Shown here: piece by piece, positions 50,127-60,000 of the stretch
Position numbering within the stretch: the stretch's first letter is position 1
Layout of the letters: each line of letters opens with the position of its first letter
Source: Clostridium sp. D33t1_170424_F3
Lineage (GTDB): Bacteria; Bacillota; Clostridia; Oscillospirales; Acutalibacteraceae
Reading direction: 5' to 3'
Assembly: GCF_015667585.1 (NCBI RefSeq)
Contig: NZ_JADPEG010000010.1
Location: 62,001-126,000 of the forward strand
Length of the DNA: 64,000 nt
Notes under the pieces: model-generated
Told to the model about the DNA's origin: nothing
What the model saw: the letters and a program-made list of their open reading frames with translations, nothing else
The model's database searches: none
Translations under genes and position numbers: made by a program

Positions 50127-52232
50127 TCAGGACTCCGCATTTTCCTCTTCGTCCGGATTCTGGATTTTTTCATATCCGCAATCCGGTGTGACGCAGTAGA
50201 ACTTGGGATGCTTGCCCTTCTTCTTTAAAAGGGTTTTTCCGCACCGGGGACATTTCTGTGTCGTCGGTTCATCCCAGGAGATAAAATCGCAGTTCGGATA
50301 CTCGGCGCAGCCGTAGAAGATGCGGCCTTTCTTCGATTTCTTTACAATAACCTTACCGCCGCATTTGGGACATTCCGCGCCCGTCTCCTGCACCAGCTTT
50401 TTAATATTCTTACACTCCGGATATCCCGGGCAAGCGATAAATTTGCCGTAACGGCCCATTTTGATAACCATTTTGCGGCCGCACTTTTCGCAGATAATAT
50501 CTGTTTCGTCCTCTTTCAGAGGAATCTTTACGCCCTGCATCTCTTCTTTCGCCTGCTTGAGCGTCTTGTCAAAATCGCCGTAGAAGTGATCCAGCGTCTC
50601 CACCCAATCGGTTTTTCCGCTCTGCACCTCGTCCAGATCCTTCTCTACCTGCGCGGTAAAGCGGACGTTGACAATCTTGGGAAAGCGCTCCTTCATGAGC
50701 TTCGTCGTTACTTCTCCCAGCTCCGTCGGTTTGAGCGCTTTGCTCTCGCGCACCACGTATTCGCGGCCCGTGATTGTCGAAATGGTCGCGGCATAGGTGG
50801 ACGGACGGCCGATCCCGTTTTCTTCCAGTGCCTTGATCAAAGAAGCTTCCGTAAACCGCGCCGGCGGCTGTGTGAAGTGCTGGTTGCCTGCGATTTCTTT
50901 GCAGCGCAGCAGCATATCCTTTTCCAACGGCGGCAGTGCGCCGCTGTCTTCAGATTCTTCGTCCTTCTTCTCTTCGTATAAAACGGTAAAACCGTCAAAT
51001 GTGACGGTGTAACCGGACGCCTTGAAAATGTAATCGTTTGCAGTGATTTCCGCCTGCGTCGTACTCTGCAGGCAGTTTGACATCTGGCAGGCAATAAAAC
51101 GCTCCCAGATCAGCTTATACAGCTTATATTGATCCGCGCTCAGGCTGTCCTTCACCTGATCCGGAGACAGACTCGGCATGGTTGGACGGATCGCCTCATG
51201 GCCGTCCTGCGCGTTCTTTTTGGTTTTAAAGTGTCGGGGCGTATCCGGCAGATACTTTTTGCCCCAGCGCTCCAGGATATACTCGGACGCGTCCTTGATT
51301 GCGTCTTCCGACAGACGCAGGGAGTCGGTTCTCATATAGGTGATTAAACCGACAGCGCCCATCCCTTCGATTTCCACGCCTTCATACAGCTCCTGCGCGG
51401 CTTTCATGGTACGGCGCGCCTGGAAACCCAGCCGGCGGGACGCCTCCTGCTGCAGGGTGGAAGTGATAAAGGGCGGCGCAGGAGACTTGCGGCGGGTTCC
51501 CTTTTTCAGGTTGGTAATCCGGTATTCAGCGTCTTCCAGAGCCGCCAGGATCTGATCCGCCTGTTCTTTGTTTTCAATTTTAATTTTACCGTTTGCGTCC
51601 CCGTAAAAAGACGCCGGAAACGCTTTGCGGGACCCCTTGGGGATCAGCTTTGCGTCGATGCTCCAGTATTCCTCCGGCACAAACGCGCGGATTTCCTCTT
51701 CCCGGTCCACCACCAGACGGACCGCCACCGACTGCACGCGTCCCGCGGAAAGGCCGCGGCGAATCTTCTGGGAAAGGAAGGGGCTGAGTTTGTAACCCAC
51801 CAGCCGGTCCAGAATACGCCGCGCCTGCTGCGCATTGACCAGATCAATGTCAATGCTGCGCGGGTGCTCCATTCCGCTGGATACGCCTGTCTTGGTAATT
51901 TCATTAAATGTGACGCGGTTCTGATCCTCCGTATTTAAATCCAACAGATAGGCCAGATGCCAGGAAATCGCTTCTCCCTCGCGGTCGGGGTCCGTCGCCA
52001 GAAACACAAAGTCGCTTTTTTCAGCCTTTTCTTTCAGTTCGTCGACCAGCTTTTCCTTGCCCTTGATGACCTCATATTTCGGTTTAAAATGCTTTTTAAT
52101 ATCAACGCTCAACCGGTTTTCCTGCAGGTCGCGCACATGTCCCATGGATGCGATCACATCGTAGCCCGGACCAAGGTATTTCTTTATGGTTTTCGCCTTT
52201 GCAGGCGACTCTACTATTACAAGTTTGGACAT
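50127..52232 (-). CDS. topA: DNA topoisomerase I
   Basis: TopA (701 residues) relaxes negative supercoils. TOPRIM: LVIVESPAKAKTIKKYLG at the N-terminus and ATDPDREGEAISWHLAY (metal-binding DxDxE). The catalytic tyrosine lies in LITYMRTDSLRLS. Three C-terminal four-cysteine zinc ribbons follow from about residue 560 (CEKCGRKM, CPKCGGKV, CPRCGKTL). ATG 52232 has AGAGGTG upstream; the ORF extends 7 residues further but without conservation. Confidence 0.96.
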   Translation of the reverse strand: MSKLVIVESPAKAKTIKKYLGPGYDVIASMGHVRDLQENRLSVDIKKHFKPKYEVIKGKEKLVDELKEKAEKSDFVFLATDPDREGEAISWHLAYLLDLNTEDQNRVTFNEITKTGVSSGMEHPRSIDIDLVNAQQARRILDRLVGYKLSPFLSQKIRRGLSAGRVQSVAVRLVVDREEEIRAFVPEEYWSIDAKLIPKGSRKAFPASFYGDANGKIKIENKEQADQILAALEDAEYRITNLKKGTRRKSPAPPFITSTLQQEASRRLGFQARRTMKAAQELYEGVEIEGMGAVGLITYMRTDSLRLSEDAIKDASEYILERWGKKYLPDTPRHFKTKKNAQDGHEAIRPTMPSLSPDQVKDSLSADQYKLYKLIWERFIACQMSNCLQSTTQAEITANDYIFKASGYTVTFDGFTVLYEEKKDEESEDSGALPPLEKDMLLRCKEIAGNQHFTQPPARFTEASLIKALEENGIGRPSTYAATISTITGREYVVRESKALKPTELGEVTTKLMKERFPKIVNVRFTAQVEKDLDEVQSGKTDWVETLDHFYGDFDKTLKQAKEEMQGVKIPLKEDETDIICEKCGRKMVIKMGRYGKFIACPGYPECKNIKKLVQETGAECPKCGGKVIVKKSKKGRIFYGCAEYPNCDFISWDEPTTQKCPRCGKTLLKKKGKHPKFYCVTPDCGYEKIQNPDEEENAES

Positions 52233-52360
52233 ACTGCCAAGCACCTCTTTCAAATTCTGGCGGATTCCTCACGAATCCTCAAGTACTTATCTTACACTAT
52301 ATTTTCCATATCGCAATCCTATATTTATCACAAGATTCAAACTTACAAAGCGTTTAAGCC

Positions 52361-52402
52361 TTGTGAAAGCCTGCTATACATACTACAGCAGGCTTTCACA
52401 AA
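52361..52402 (-). terminator. Hairpin between dprA and topA
   Basis: TTGTGAAAGCCTGCT / AGCAGGCTTTCACAA with an 11-base loop, starting about 20 bases after the dprA stop. There is no good T-run after the stem on the minus strand, so it could be a processing or partial termination site. Confidence 0.6.
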
Positions 52403-52420
52403 GCCTAAGGTTGTACTCCA

Positions 52421-53575
52421 TCAGCGAGAATACCGCTTCCCGGAATACGATCGGATTTTCCCACAGATTTCCAGCTCCGTCGTCGCGGCCAGAAAGCGTG
52501 AAATCGGAATTCCTGCCTGCGCGGAAAGCTCCGCAGCCGCGCACGGCTGGCTTGTCAATATGCGATAGAGCGCCTGTGCCTCGGGAGAAACGTTCTGCGG
52601 CGGTTCTTCCTCCGGCTCCTCTGTCTCCTCCGGTTTCGGCTGCTCCACCAGTCGGACCACATCGCCTTCGGATTCCTCCAAACGAATCTGGCCGGGAAAC
52701 CGGGACAGATACTCCACCAAAATATCGTTCGCGCAGCTCACCAGCTTTGCGCCGTCCTTTAAAAGATCGTTGGCGCCGTGGGCCACCCGGCTGCCGATGC
52801 TGCCCGGCAGCGCAAAGACGTCCCTGTTCTGTTCCAGGGCGTAACCTGCGGTAATCAGGGAACCGCTTTTTGCCGCGGCTTCCACCACCAGCGTTCCCAG
52901 TGTCAGGCCGGAAATAATCCGATTCCGAATCGGAAAATTGCGCCCGTTGACCGGTGTATCGGGCGGATACTCCGAAATAACCGCGCCGGAACGGGAAATG
53001 GCTTCCCGCATCGAGGCGTTTTCCATCAGATAATTGACGCCTATGCCGCAGCCAAGCACACATACGGTTTTGCCATTTGCCAAGAGCGCCCCTTTATGCG
53101 CCTCCGTATCGATTCCCAAGGCGCCGCCGCTGACAATGACCATCCCCGCTTTTGCAAGGGAATAAGCCAGACTGCTTGCGGCAAGCTTTCCGGATTGAGT
53201 CGCCTTCCGGGCTCCGACGATGGAAAGGGACGGCGTTTTCACAAAGTCCGGCACTGTCCCTTTGACATAGAGCGCACAGGGCGGACTGTGAATTTCGAGT
53301 AGCGGACGCGGATATGCTTCGTCCTCCGGCGTGACAACCGTCTGTCCCAGCCGTTCACAATATACAATCAGGGACGCCGCATGCTCCGGCGAATAAGAGC
53401 GCATGGCGGAAATCTCCCGCTGCGTGAAAATGCCGGCCATTCGCCACTCCATTTCGCCGGCTTCATAAAACGCCCGCAGGCTTGGATAAACAGACAGAAT
53501 ATGACGCGGCTTGCTGCTGCCGGAATTTAAGGCATGCTGCAGCCAGACCCAGTAGGCCCGATGGTCAACATTCAT
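52421..53575 (-). CDS. dprA: DNA-processing protein DprA
   Basis: DprA (384 residues) loads RecA on incoming single-stranded DNA in transformation. The Rossmann-like core shows SIVGARKATQSGKLAASSLAYSLA, VSGGALGIDTEAHKGAL, and ENASMREAISRSGAVISEYPPDTP and NRIISGLTLGTLVVEAAAKSGSLIT. The last 60 residues (ALYRILTSQPCAAAELSAQAG) form a DprA winged helix. A Glu-rich linker sits between. Other competence genes are not in the window. Confidence 0.94.
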   Translation of the reverse strand: MNVDHRAYWVWLQHALNSGSSKPRHILSVYPSLRAFYEAGEMEWRMAGIFTQREISAMRSYSPEHAASLIVYCERLGQTVVTPEDEAYPRPLLEIHSPPCALYVKGTVPDFVKTPSLSIVGARKATQSGKLAASSLAYSLAKAGMVIVSGGALGIDTEAHKGALLANGKTVCVLGCGIGVNYLMENASMREAISRSGAVISEYPPDTPVNGRNFPIRNRIISGLTLGTLVVEAAAKSGSLITAGYALEQNRDVFALPGSIGSRVAHGANDLLKDGAKLVSCANDILVEYLSRFPGQIRLEESEGDVVRLVEQPKPEETEEPEEEPPQNVSPEAQALYRILTSQPCAAAELSAQAGIPISRFLAATTELEICGKIRSYSGKRYSR

Positions 53576-53588
53576 CTGATTTCCCTCC

Positions 53589-54386
53589 CTAAATGCAGCG
53601 CATTAATTCCCACATTAAAATGGCGGATGACGATGCCGCATTGAGCGATTCCGCACGCCCCTTCATCGGGATCGTCACAGACGCGCCGCACGCTTCAATC
53701 GTCGCCGGTTCCAGGCCGTTTCCTTCATTGCCCACCACCACGACGGACCCCGGGGAAAACCGGATTTTGGTGACGTCGGCAGCCGTATGGTCCGGAACCG
53801 CGGCATAGGTTTTCAGGCCTTGTCCGTGCAATTGCCCTGCCGCTTCCGCCATGCTGGCCGCAAAGAAAAACGGCAGGCGGAAAACCGCGCCCATACTCGC
53901 GCGCAGCACTTTGGGGCTGTAGACGTCGCAGCAGCTTCCCGCCAACAGCACGCCGCCGATTCCCAGCGCTTCCGCCGTACGCAGCACCGCGCCCAGATTG
54001 CCCGGATCCTGTATGTTTTCCAAAGCGAGGTACTGCCGGTCCGCCGTCATCCCGGACGAGGCGGTCAAAGCCTCCCGTATGCTGCAGACACAGAAAATCC
54101 CCTGTGTGTTCTTTGTCTCCGACAAAAGCTCCGCCACGTGGGGTTCGATCAAATAGACCTGACACGCGGCGGCGGCTATCGGTTCCAGATACCATGCATA
54201 TTTTTGCTCCGCCTGTTCCGTATAAAACAACGTCTGTACCGGAACGCCGCTCTCCGCCGCGTCCCGGCAGAGGCGCGCACCCTCCAGCATAAAAAGGCCC
54301 TCTCTCCGGCGGAATTCGACGGAGGAGGCGAGCTTTGCGGCATGCCGCACGGTTGTACTTTTTCTGCTTGAAATCATTTCGGGCAT
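53589..54386 (-). CDS. TrmH/SpoU-family RNA 2'-O-methyltransferase
   Basis: A 265-residue SPOUT methyltransferase likely acting on rRNA or tRNA 2'-O-ribose. The N-terminal substrate-binding domain (EFRRREGLFMLEGARLCRDA) is followed by the knot domain with ALENIQDPGNLGAVLRTAEA, VVVGNEGNGL and IPMKGRAESLNAASSSAILM. ATG 54386 follows TAGGTG; a GTG at 54395 is in-frame but lies in the Shine-Dalgarno. Follows rplT; the exact RNA target (23S rRNA is usual) is not certain. Confidence 0.92.
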   Translation of the reverse strand: MPEMISSRKSTTVRHAAKLASSVEFRRREGLFMLEGARLCRDAAESGVPVQTLFYTEQAEQKYAWYLEPIAAAACQVYLIEPHVAELLSETKNTQGIFCVCSIREALTASSGMTADRQYLALENIQDPGNLGAVLRTAEALGIGGVLLAGSCCDVYSPKVLRASMGAVFRLPFFFAASMAEAAGQLHGQGLKTYAAVPDHTAADVTKIRFSPGSVVVVGNEGNGLEPATIEACGASVTIPMKGRAESLNAASSSAILMWELMRCI

Positions 54387-54400
54387 TGTTTTCACCTATA

Positions 54401-54433
54401 ACAAAAGATGCGCCCGGGTTCAATCCGGGCGCA
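54401..54433 (-). terminator. Terminator after rplT
   Basis: Minus strand TGCGCCCGG / CCGGGCGCA hairpin followed by TCTTTTGTT, just before the methyltransferase start. It may give partial read-through. Confidence 0.8.
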
Positions 54434-54444
54434 ATTCCAGCTTT

Positions 54445-54798
54445 TTATACGGCTGCCTTCGCTTTTTCCACAAGCGCCTTGAACGCGGCCTCGTCGCTGA
54501 TTGCAATCTCAGAAAGCATCTTGCGGTTCAGCGTGATATTCGCCTTTTTCAAACCGTTCATGAATACGGAGTAGCTGATATCGTTCATGCGGCAAGCTGC
54601 GGAAATACGGGTGATCCACAGGCGGCGGAAGTCTCTCTTCCTCTGCTTACGGCCGATGTATGCATAGTTGCCGGACTTCATAACGGCCTGTTTGGCCATC
54701 TTAAAGTGTTTGCTCTTTGCACCAAAGTATCCCTTCGCCAGCTTTAACGTCTTTTTCCTTCTTTTGCGTGTCATCAACGCGCCTTTTACACGTGCCAT
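54445..54798 (-). CDS. rplT: 50S ribosomal protein L20
   Basis: L20 (117 residues) is an early 50S assembly protein and represses its own operon by binding the leader. Basic N-terminal tail ([20 protein letters not shown]), [21 protein letters not shown] and the C-terminal globular half match the family. Third gene of infC-rpmI-rplT. Confidence 0.97.
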   Translation of the reverse strand: MARVKGALMTRKRRKKTLKLAKGYFGAKSKHFKMAKQAVMKSGNYAYIGRKQRKRDFRRLWITRISAACRMNDISYSVFMNGLKKANITLNRKMLSEIAISDEAAFKALVEKAKAAV

Positions 54799-54848
54799 TT
54801 TATATACCTCCAGTAATGGTTGTTATTTTATCAAATACGCAGAACGGC

Positions 54849-55046
54849 TTATTTGTACGGGATCAGGCGCTTCACCTGATTCACATTCGTCTGATCGGCA
54901 ACGACGGTCTGTCTGAGGCCTCTCTTGCGCTTTCTGGTCTTTTTGTTCAGGATGTGGGACTTATTGGCATGCGCGCGGATGACCTTTCCATTTTTAGAAA
55001 GCTTGAAGCGCTTTTTAGCGCCGCTGTGTGTTTTAATCTTGGGCAT
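54849..55046 (-). CDS. rpmI: 50S ribosomal protein L35
   Basis: L35 (65 residues). [20 protein letters not shown] and [18 protein letters not shown] cover the family. Middle gene of the infC operon, with AGGAGG upstream. Confidence 0.97.
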   Translation of the reverse strand: MPKIKTHSGAKKRFKLSKNGKVIRAHANKSHILNKKTRKRKRGLRQTVVADQTNVNQVKRLIPYK

Positions 55047-55069
55047 GATTTGCTCCTCCTTAATTTTGA

Positions 55070-55588
55070 TTATTTGACGGGTTTGGATACAAGGAACATC
55101 AGCATATTGCGTCCTTCCAGCTTCGACGCCTTCTCCACATTGGCGATCTCGCTGAGTGCCTCTGCAAAACGTCTCATAATCTCGTGGCCCTGTTCCGGAT
55201 GCCCCATCTCACGGCCGCGGAAGCGGATGGAAACCTTGACTTTGTTGCCTTCATTCAGGAACCGGGTCGCATGACCGACCTTCGTCTCAAAGTCGTGTGT
55301 GTCAATGTTGAGGGAAAGGCGAATTTCTTTGATTTCAACAACACGCTGATTTTTTTTCGCTTCTTTTTCACGCTTTGTCTGTTCAAACCGGAATTTCCCA
55401 TAGTCAATAATCTTGCACACAGGCGGCGTTGCCTGCGGCGCGATTTTTACAAGATCCAGATTTTGAGCGAACGCCATTTCCAGCGCCTTGGCTGTTGCCA
55501 AAACGCCAAGCTGGGAACCGTCCGCAGCAATGACACGCACTTCTTTTTCACGAATTTCCTCATTAATCTGTAGTTCCTTGCTGCTAAT
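55070..55588 (-). CDS. infC: Translation initiation factor IF-3 with ATT start
   Basis: IF-3 (172 residues) keeps subunits apart and checks the start codon. [20 protein letters not shown] begins the N-domain; the C-domain has [21 protein letters not shown] and [17 protein letters not shown] set the start at ATT 55588: GGAGGTG lies 7 bases upstream and the protein begins [12 protein letters not shown], as in other infC genes with AUU starts, by which IF-3 limits its own synthesis. The ATG at 55609 lies before the Shine-Dalgarno. Confidence 0.95.
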   Translation of the reverse strand: MSSKELQINEEIREKEVRVIAADGSQLGVLATAKALEMAFAQNLDLVKIAPQATPPVCKIIDYGKFRFEQTKREKEAKKNQRVVEIKEIRLSLNIDTHDFETKVGHATRFLNEGNKVKVSIRFRGREMGHPEQGHEIMRRFAEALSEIANVEKASKLEGRNMLMFLVSKPVK

Positions 55589-55619
55589 TGTTAAGCACCT
55601 CCAAATCACGTTATCTGCT

Positions 55620-55735
55620 GCATAACAAAACGCGGACAGAATTCACCTGTCCGCGCATCAATACAACATTCGTATTGACCCATGACAGACGAAACCTCAT
55701 AGGTGAGGGCATTGCCCCGCTTTGTTTTTTACTTA
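55620..55735 (-). promoter_or_regulatory. infC leader (L20-leader type) with attenuator
   Basis: The leader between promoter and infC folds into a first hairpin near 55707-55720 (GGGCAATGCCC), a second (TCAATAC / GTATTGA, 55658-55678), and a terminator hairpin (CGCGGACAG / CTGTCCGCG, 55631-55655) followed by TTTTGTT (55630-55624). In Bacillus, L20 controls this operon by attenuation in such a leader. Layout matches; the L20-binding element itself was not verified. Confidence 0.7.
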
Positions 55736-55738
55736 TTT

Positions 55739-55767
55739 ACTTTACCATCACCGATACGGTTTGTCAA
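55739..55767 (-). promoter_or_regulatory. Promoter of the infC-rpmI-rplT operon
   Basis: Minus strand TTGACA (55767-55762), 17-base spacer, TAAAGT (55744-55739). It stands at the head of the 20-kb minus-strand block. Confidence 0.72.
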
Positions 55768-55889
55768 GCGATATTTTCTGTTTTTCAAAAGCTTTATCCG
55801 TTCCCTGTAAATTCCATCCTGTAAATTCTCTAAACAGAATCAATCCTCGCGCCGCCTGTGCTACTGTTGGCGGGAAAGGATGGAACGCT

Positions 55890-56108
55890 ATGTGGAAAAA
55901 AGCACTTGCACCTGTCATCATCACGATCTTTTTGGTCCTTTGGTTTGGCGTCTGGCTGACCGCCTGTGTGCTGCTTCCAATTGTACTTTGGGGCAAACTG
56001 CTGGGAAGCCTGCTGTTTGCTTCTTTGATCGGCGTTTCCGTGTACGTTCTGGTGCAGCGAATCAAAGAGATAAGGAGCGGAGAAGAAGATGATCTTGGTA
56101 AATACTGA
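55890..56108 (+). CDS. Small two-helix membrane protein
   Basis: A 72-residue protein with two strong hydrophobic helices (about residues 8-30 and 32-54) and a short charged cytoplasmic tail (RIKEIRSGEEDDLGKY). Start: AAAGGATGG, ATG 55890; the frame is open upstream to 55722 but through the infC promoter, so those codons are unlikely to be used. It overlaps the next gene (YbjQ family) by 20 bases, which points to a coupled pair. No family recognised. Confidence 0.7.
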   Translation: MWKKALAPVIITIFLVLWFGVWLTACVLLPIVLWGKLLGSLLFASLIGVSVYVLVQRIKEIRSGEEDDLGKY

Positions 56109-56400
56109 TTACATCACCGGCAAGGAGCTGGAAATGCTCGGCATGGTAAAAGGAAGCACGATACAATCCAAAAACATTGGCCGCGACATTACACAGAGCT
56201 TTAAGACCATTGTGGGCGGCGAGCTGAAAGCCTACACGGAGATGATGAACGACGCCCGTGCGCTGGCCACCAAACGCATGGTGGAAGAGGCGGAATCATT
56301 GGACGCCGACGCGGTCATCAACATCCGCTATGCCTCCGCCGCAGTCATGCAGGGCGCGGCAGAGGTCATCGCCTATGGGACGGCGGTTAAATTCAGATAA
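56089..56400 (+). CDS. YbjQ/UPF0145 family protein
   Basis: A 103-residue protein of the YbjQ (heavy-metal-binding-domain-like) family, which forms pentamers. Signatures: GKELEMLGMVKGSTIQSKNIG, KAYTEMMNDARALATKRMVEEA and DADAVINIRYASAAVMQGAAEVIAYGTAV. Its start lies in the tail of the preceding membrane protein gene, with AAGGAG upstream. Physiological role unknown; partner likely the preceding membrane protein. Confidence 0.9.
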   Translation: MILVNTDYITGKELEMLGMVKGSTIQSKNIGRDITQSFKTIVGGELKAYTEMMNDARALATKRMVEEAESLDADAVINIRYASAAVMQGAAEVIAYGTAVKFR

Positions 56401-56412
56401 TATCCGCTTTCC

Positions 56413-56438
56413 GGCGCAGCCTTCGGGCTGCGCTTTTT
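56413..56438 (+). terminator. Terminator after the YbjQ gene
   Basis: GCGCAGCC / GGCTGCGC hairpin with a 4-base loop region and a T-run, 13 bases after the stop. Confidence 0.88.
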
Positions 56439-56451
56439 CTGTATGGAGTTG

Positions 56452-56637
56452 TTATCGCTTTTTTTGCGTCTTCACCGTGCAGAACACCACCAGACACAGC
56501 GCTGCAAGCGTCAGGACGCCTGTAACGCGAACCACCCAATCCAGCAGCGGCAAAAACCACCAATGGAGAAGCAGCAGCAGTGTGCCTGTGGTGAGCACAA
56601 ACCAACCAATTCTTTTTATATTTCTCATAGATTCCAT
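56452..56637 (-). CDS. Tiny two-helix membrane protein
   Basis: A 61-residue protein, largely two hydrophobic helices (about residues 10-30 and 36-55), with basic ends (RNIKRIG and KTQKKR). Two ATGs (56637, 56628) are possible. No family recognised. Coding reality rests on its length, membrane character and a reasonable Shine-Dalgarno (AAGGGA), so it stays tentative. Confidence 0.5.
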   Translation of the reverse strand: MESMRNIKRIGWFVLTTGTLLLLLHWWFLPLLDWVVRVTGVLTLAALCLVVFCTVKTQKKR

Positions 56638-56695
56638 TCCCTTACACCTACACGGTATTTAAACTTTTATCGGCCGGCGGCATACAGGACGACTG

Positions 56696-57061
56696 TCACA
56701 CAAAACGATAGCCGTTTTCCTGCAATACCATTTTCGCCTCGGCAAAGCCTTCTGAACGCACCAGGATATAATCCGTATCAAACGTAGACACTGCGAACAG
56801 CGGAATCTGCGCCTTTGCTAAAACACCTGAAATTCCGGCTAAAATCCCCACCAGGGAAAAATCCAGCGGACCCTCAACCCGAAAACAGCGCCAGCCGGTC
56901 TCCTTTTCCAGGCAGTGGTCCGGCGCAACGGATTCCCGGCAGACAAGAGAACACTCCGTTTCAGTCCTTGCTGCAAATACATCCGTTTCCTCCCAGGGAA
57001 TGTCGAATACGCTTTGCACCTTACAAACGCAAAAGCTTCCATCCAGTATTTTTAAATTCAT
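56696..57061 (-). CDS. ACT-domain-like protein
   Basis: A 121-residue protein with two ACT-like halves: the first has strand SFCVCKVQSVFDIPW, the second DFSLVGILAGISGVLAKAQIPLFAVSTFDTDYILVR, the last being strongly like the ACT_7 (CASTOR-like) domain, which senses amino acids. ATG 57061 follows AAGGGGG and overlaps the addA stop, so it is cotranscribed with addBA. Ligand unknown. Confidence 0.82.
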   Translation of the reverse strand: MNLKILDGSFCVCKVQSVFDIPWEETDVFAARTETECSLVCRESVAPDHCLEKETGWRCFRVEGPLDFSLVGILAGISGVLAKAQIPLFAVSTFDTDYILVRSEGFAEAKMVLQENGYRFV

Positions 57062-60000
57062 AGCGATCCCCCTTGAATGCTCCGGTTCATATAGAATGAA
57101 TATAACAGGCACTCCTTGACCGGCAGCCCGGTGCATTGCTCCAAAGCCCGCCGGTACAGCTTCAACTGCGGCGCGTACCGTTCCCACAAAGCGGCGGCGT
57201 TTACCGTGCGGTCCGTCTTATAATCCACAATGACAAGCCGGCCATCCTCCACAAACGCACAATCCACCGCTCCCTGCAAAACCACCGCTTCCTCTGCAAG
57301 CGCTTCCGGTAAATCCGGCTGCACTTCGCCCGCGGGAATCTCCACCGTAAACTGGTATTCCCTCCATACCTGTTCAGACGCTAAAATCCGCTTTGCCAGT
57401 TCGGAAGAGAAAAACGCCCGGACTCTGTCCAGTTCCACCGCGTCCGCCTGTTCCTTTGTCAGAAACTTCTGCTGTACCAGCCGCTTGAGTTCTATCTCCG
57501 GATTCTGCGCCGCATCCGCATATTTTGCAAACTGCATAAACGCATGCAGCGCAGTCCCCCGCTCTGCCGGCGTCAGCCCCTTCTTTTCAAGAAACGCCGG
57601 ACGCGACGACGCTGCATACTGGAAGGAAACCTTTTTGGCCGCCAGCTCACTGGCGGCCACTTTTGCGGGCACGCCTTTCAGCGCTGCATACGGATACTGG
57701 AATGCAATCTTCTCCTGCAGCTTCTGCAACAGAACCGGGTCCGGGGCCGCCTCTTTTTCCGGTTCCTGCGTCTCCTGCTCCGCTTCCCTTTCCGGATAAA
57801 CAAGCTGGATTTCCCACCTTGTTTCGCAGGGAACGGTGACGCCCGGCAAGGCGTCCGCCATTTCACACAGCTTTCCCCCATCCGGATGGCGCAGCGCGCA
57901 GAGCAGAAGCCAGTCCGAAATACAGGAAACGCCGCGCACCACATAGGGAGGAACGCGCGGTTCCTCTGTCAAACGGGAGGCGAGCTTGCCCAGCGTTTTC
58001 GCCGCGTCTTTCACCGCCGTCAGGAGAAGCAGTTTTTCTTTTGCGCGCGTCATTGCCACATACAGGATGCGCAGCTCTTCGCTCATCTCCCCGCGGTCGA
58101 TTTCCAGCGCCGCCGCCGTGCGCGGAAGCGTATCCAGCCGCGCACCGGTTTCCGGGTCGCGCAGTTTTACGCCGAACCCAAGCTCCGGATGCAGCAGCAC
58201 GTCGCCCCGCTCTTTGTTGAAACGCCGGGAACAGCCCGCCAGAATGCATACCGGAAATTCCAGCCCCTTGCTGCGGTGCACGCTCATGATTTTTACCACA
58301 TTGGCCGCTTCGTTCACCGTGGACGCGGAGGCCAGGTCGGAGTCCTGTTTTTCCAGACGGTCGATCATGCGGATAAAGCCGGATAAACCGTTGAAACCCG
58401 CTCCTTCATATTTTCTGGCGTATTCCAGCAGAAGCCGCAGATTGGCCAGCCGCAGCGCGCCGTTCGGCTGCGCTTGCACCAAGTCGGGATAGCCTGTTTT
58501 TTCATAAATGGTACGCATCAGGCGGTCGGACGACATGGTCGCCGCAAGCACCCGGTATTCCTCCAGATCCTTGAGGAACGCCGCCGTACGCGCATTGCCG
58601 TCCTCCGCGGATTTTGTCACCGCAAGGTACAGCAATTCCCTGCGCTCCCCCATGCGCACGTCCGCCAGTTCATCCGGCGTAAAGCCGTAAATTGGGCTCA
58701 TCAGCACAGCGAGCAGCGGAATGTCCTGCATGGGGTTGTCGATTACGCGCAAAAGGGACAGGACGACCGCAATTTCCGGCGCGGAAAAGAAGCCGCCGGT
58801 TGTATCGGCCCACGCGGGAATCCCCAGCCGCTGCAGCTCCTGCGCATATTGCTTGGCATAGCGGTTGGCGCTGCGCAGCAGGATACAAATATCCCGGTAT
58901 TCCACAGGCCGCTGCGCGCCGTTTTCCGTAACGGTTTCACCCGACGACCGCATTTGGCGGATCCGTTGGGCAATATGAAGGCTCTCCGCCAGAACCGCTT
59001 CCTTTTCATCGCCTTTTGACAGGTCGATGATGTCCAGACTGGTGTCCGGAGTCGTACCCGGCGGGAACGAAGCGCCCGGCACCAGTTCTTCCCGCTCGTC
59101 GTAGTCGAGATCGCCGGTCTGTACGCTCATAAGCTGATGAAACACAAAATTCACCGCGCCTGTCACGCCCTCCCGGCTGCGGAAGTTGCGGTCCAGCGCA
59201 ATGCTGGCGGGGTATTGATCCCTCTCCCGGTCATAGGCCGGGTACAACGCGCGGCGGCGCAGAAAAATCTGCGGCATCGCCTGCCGGAAGCTGTAAATGC
59301 TCTGTTTGACGTCGCCGACAAAAAACAGGTTACTTTCCTCCCGGGATACCGCGCGAAAAATCATATCCTGCGCTTCGTTCGTATCCTGGTATTCATCCAC
59401 CATAATCTCGTCAAACCGGGAAGCCAGCTCTTCCGCCTCCTGCGTCCGCGCAGATCCCTCCGGCGTATCCCGCACCAAAAGCTTTAACGCCCAATGCTCC
59501 AGATCGCCAAAATCGGCGGCGCGGCGTTCCGCCTTTAACTGATCCAAACGTTTTGCAAAGGACGACGTCAGGGCAAAAAGAGATTCCACCAGAGGCGCCA
59601 GCCGCGCAATGTCATCCGCACAGTCCGCCTCCGTCGCGGAAAAAATCCCCGCCAGCTTCTCAACAGTCGCCTTCACTTCCTTGCGGGACGACGCCAGTTT
59701 ATTTTTTAACGGGTCGTCCGCATATCCACGCAGCGGTTTCAGCTTGGTGTAGGAAAAGTTGCAGCAGGCAACCGCCAACGCGTCCCAGTCCGCCCTCCGC
59801 GCTTTTTCCCGCAGATCCATCAGTCCCGCCAAATCGGCGGTATACGCATCGCGATAAACCTTGGCAATCGTTTCGTCCTGCTGCATCAGAGAAAGCGCGT
59901 TTTGTGTCAGGGAGATTGCATACGTCGCCGCGTCCTCCGCAAACGCCAGCGCGGTCTTTCCCCACACGCTTTGAGACGCCGGGCCCGCCGGGTGATACAT

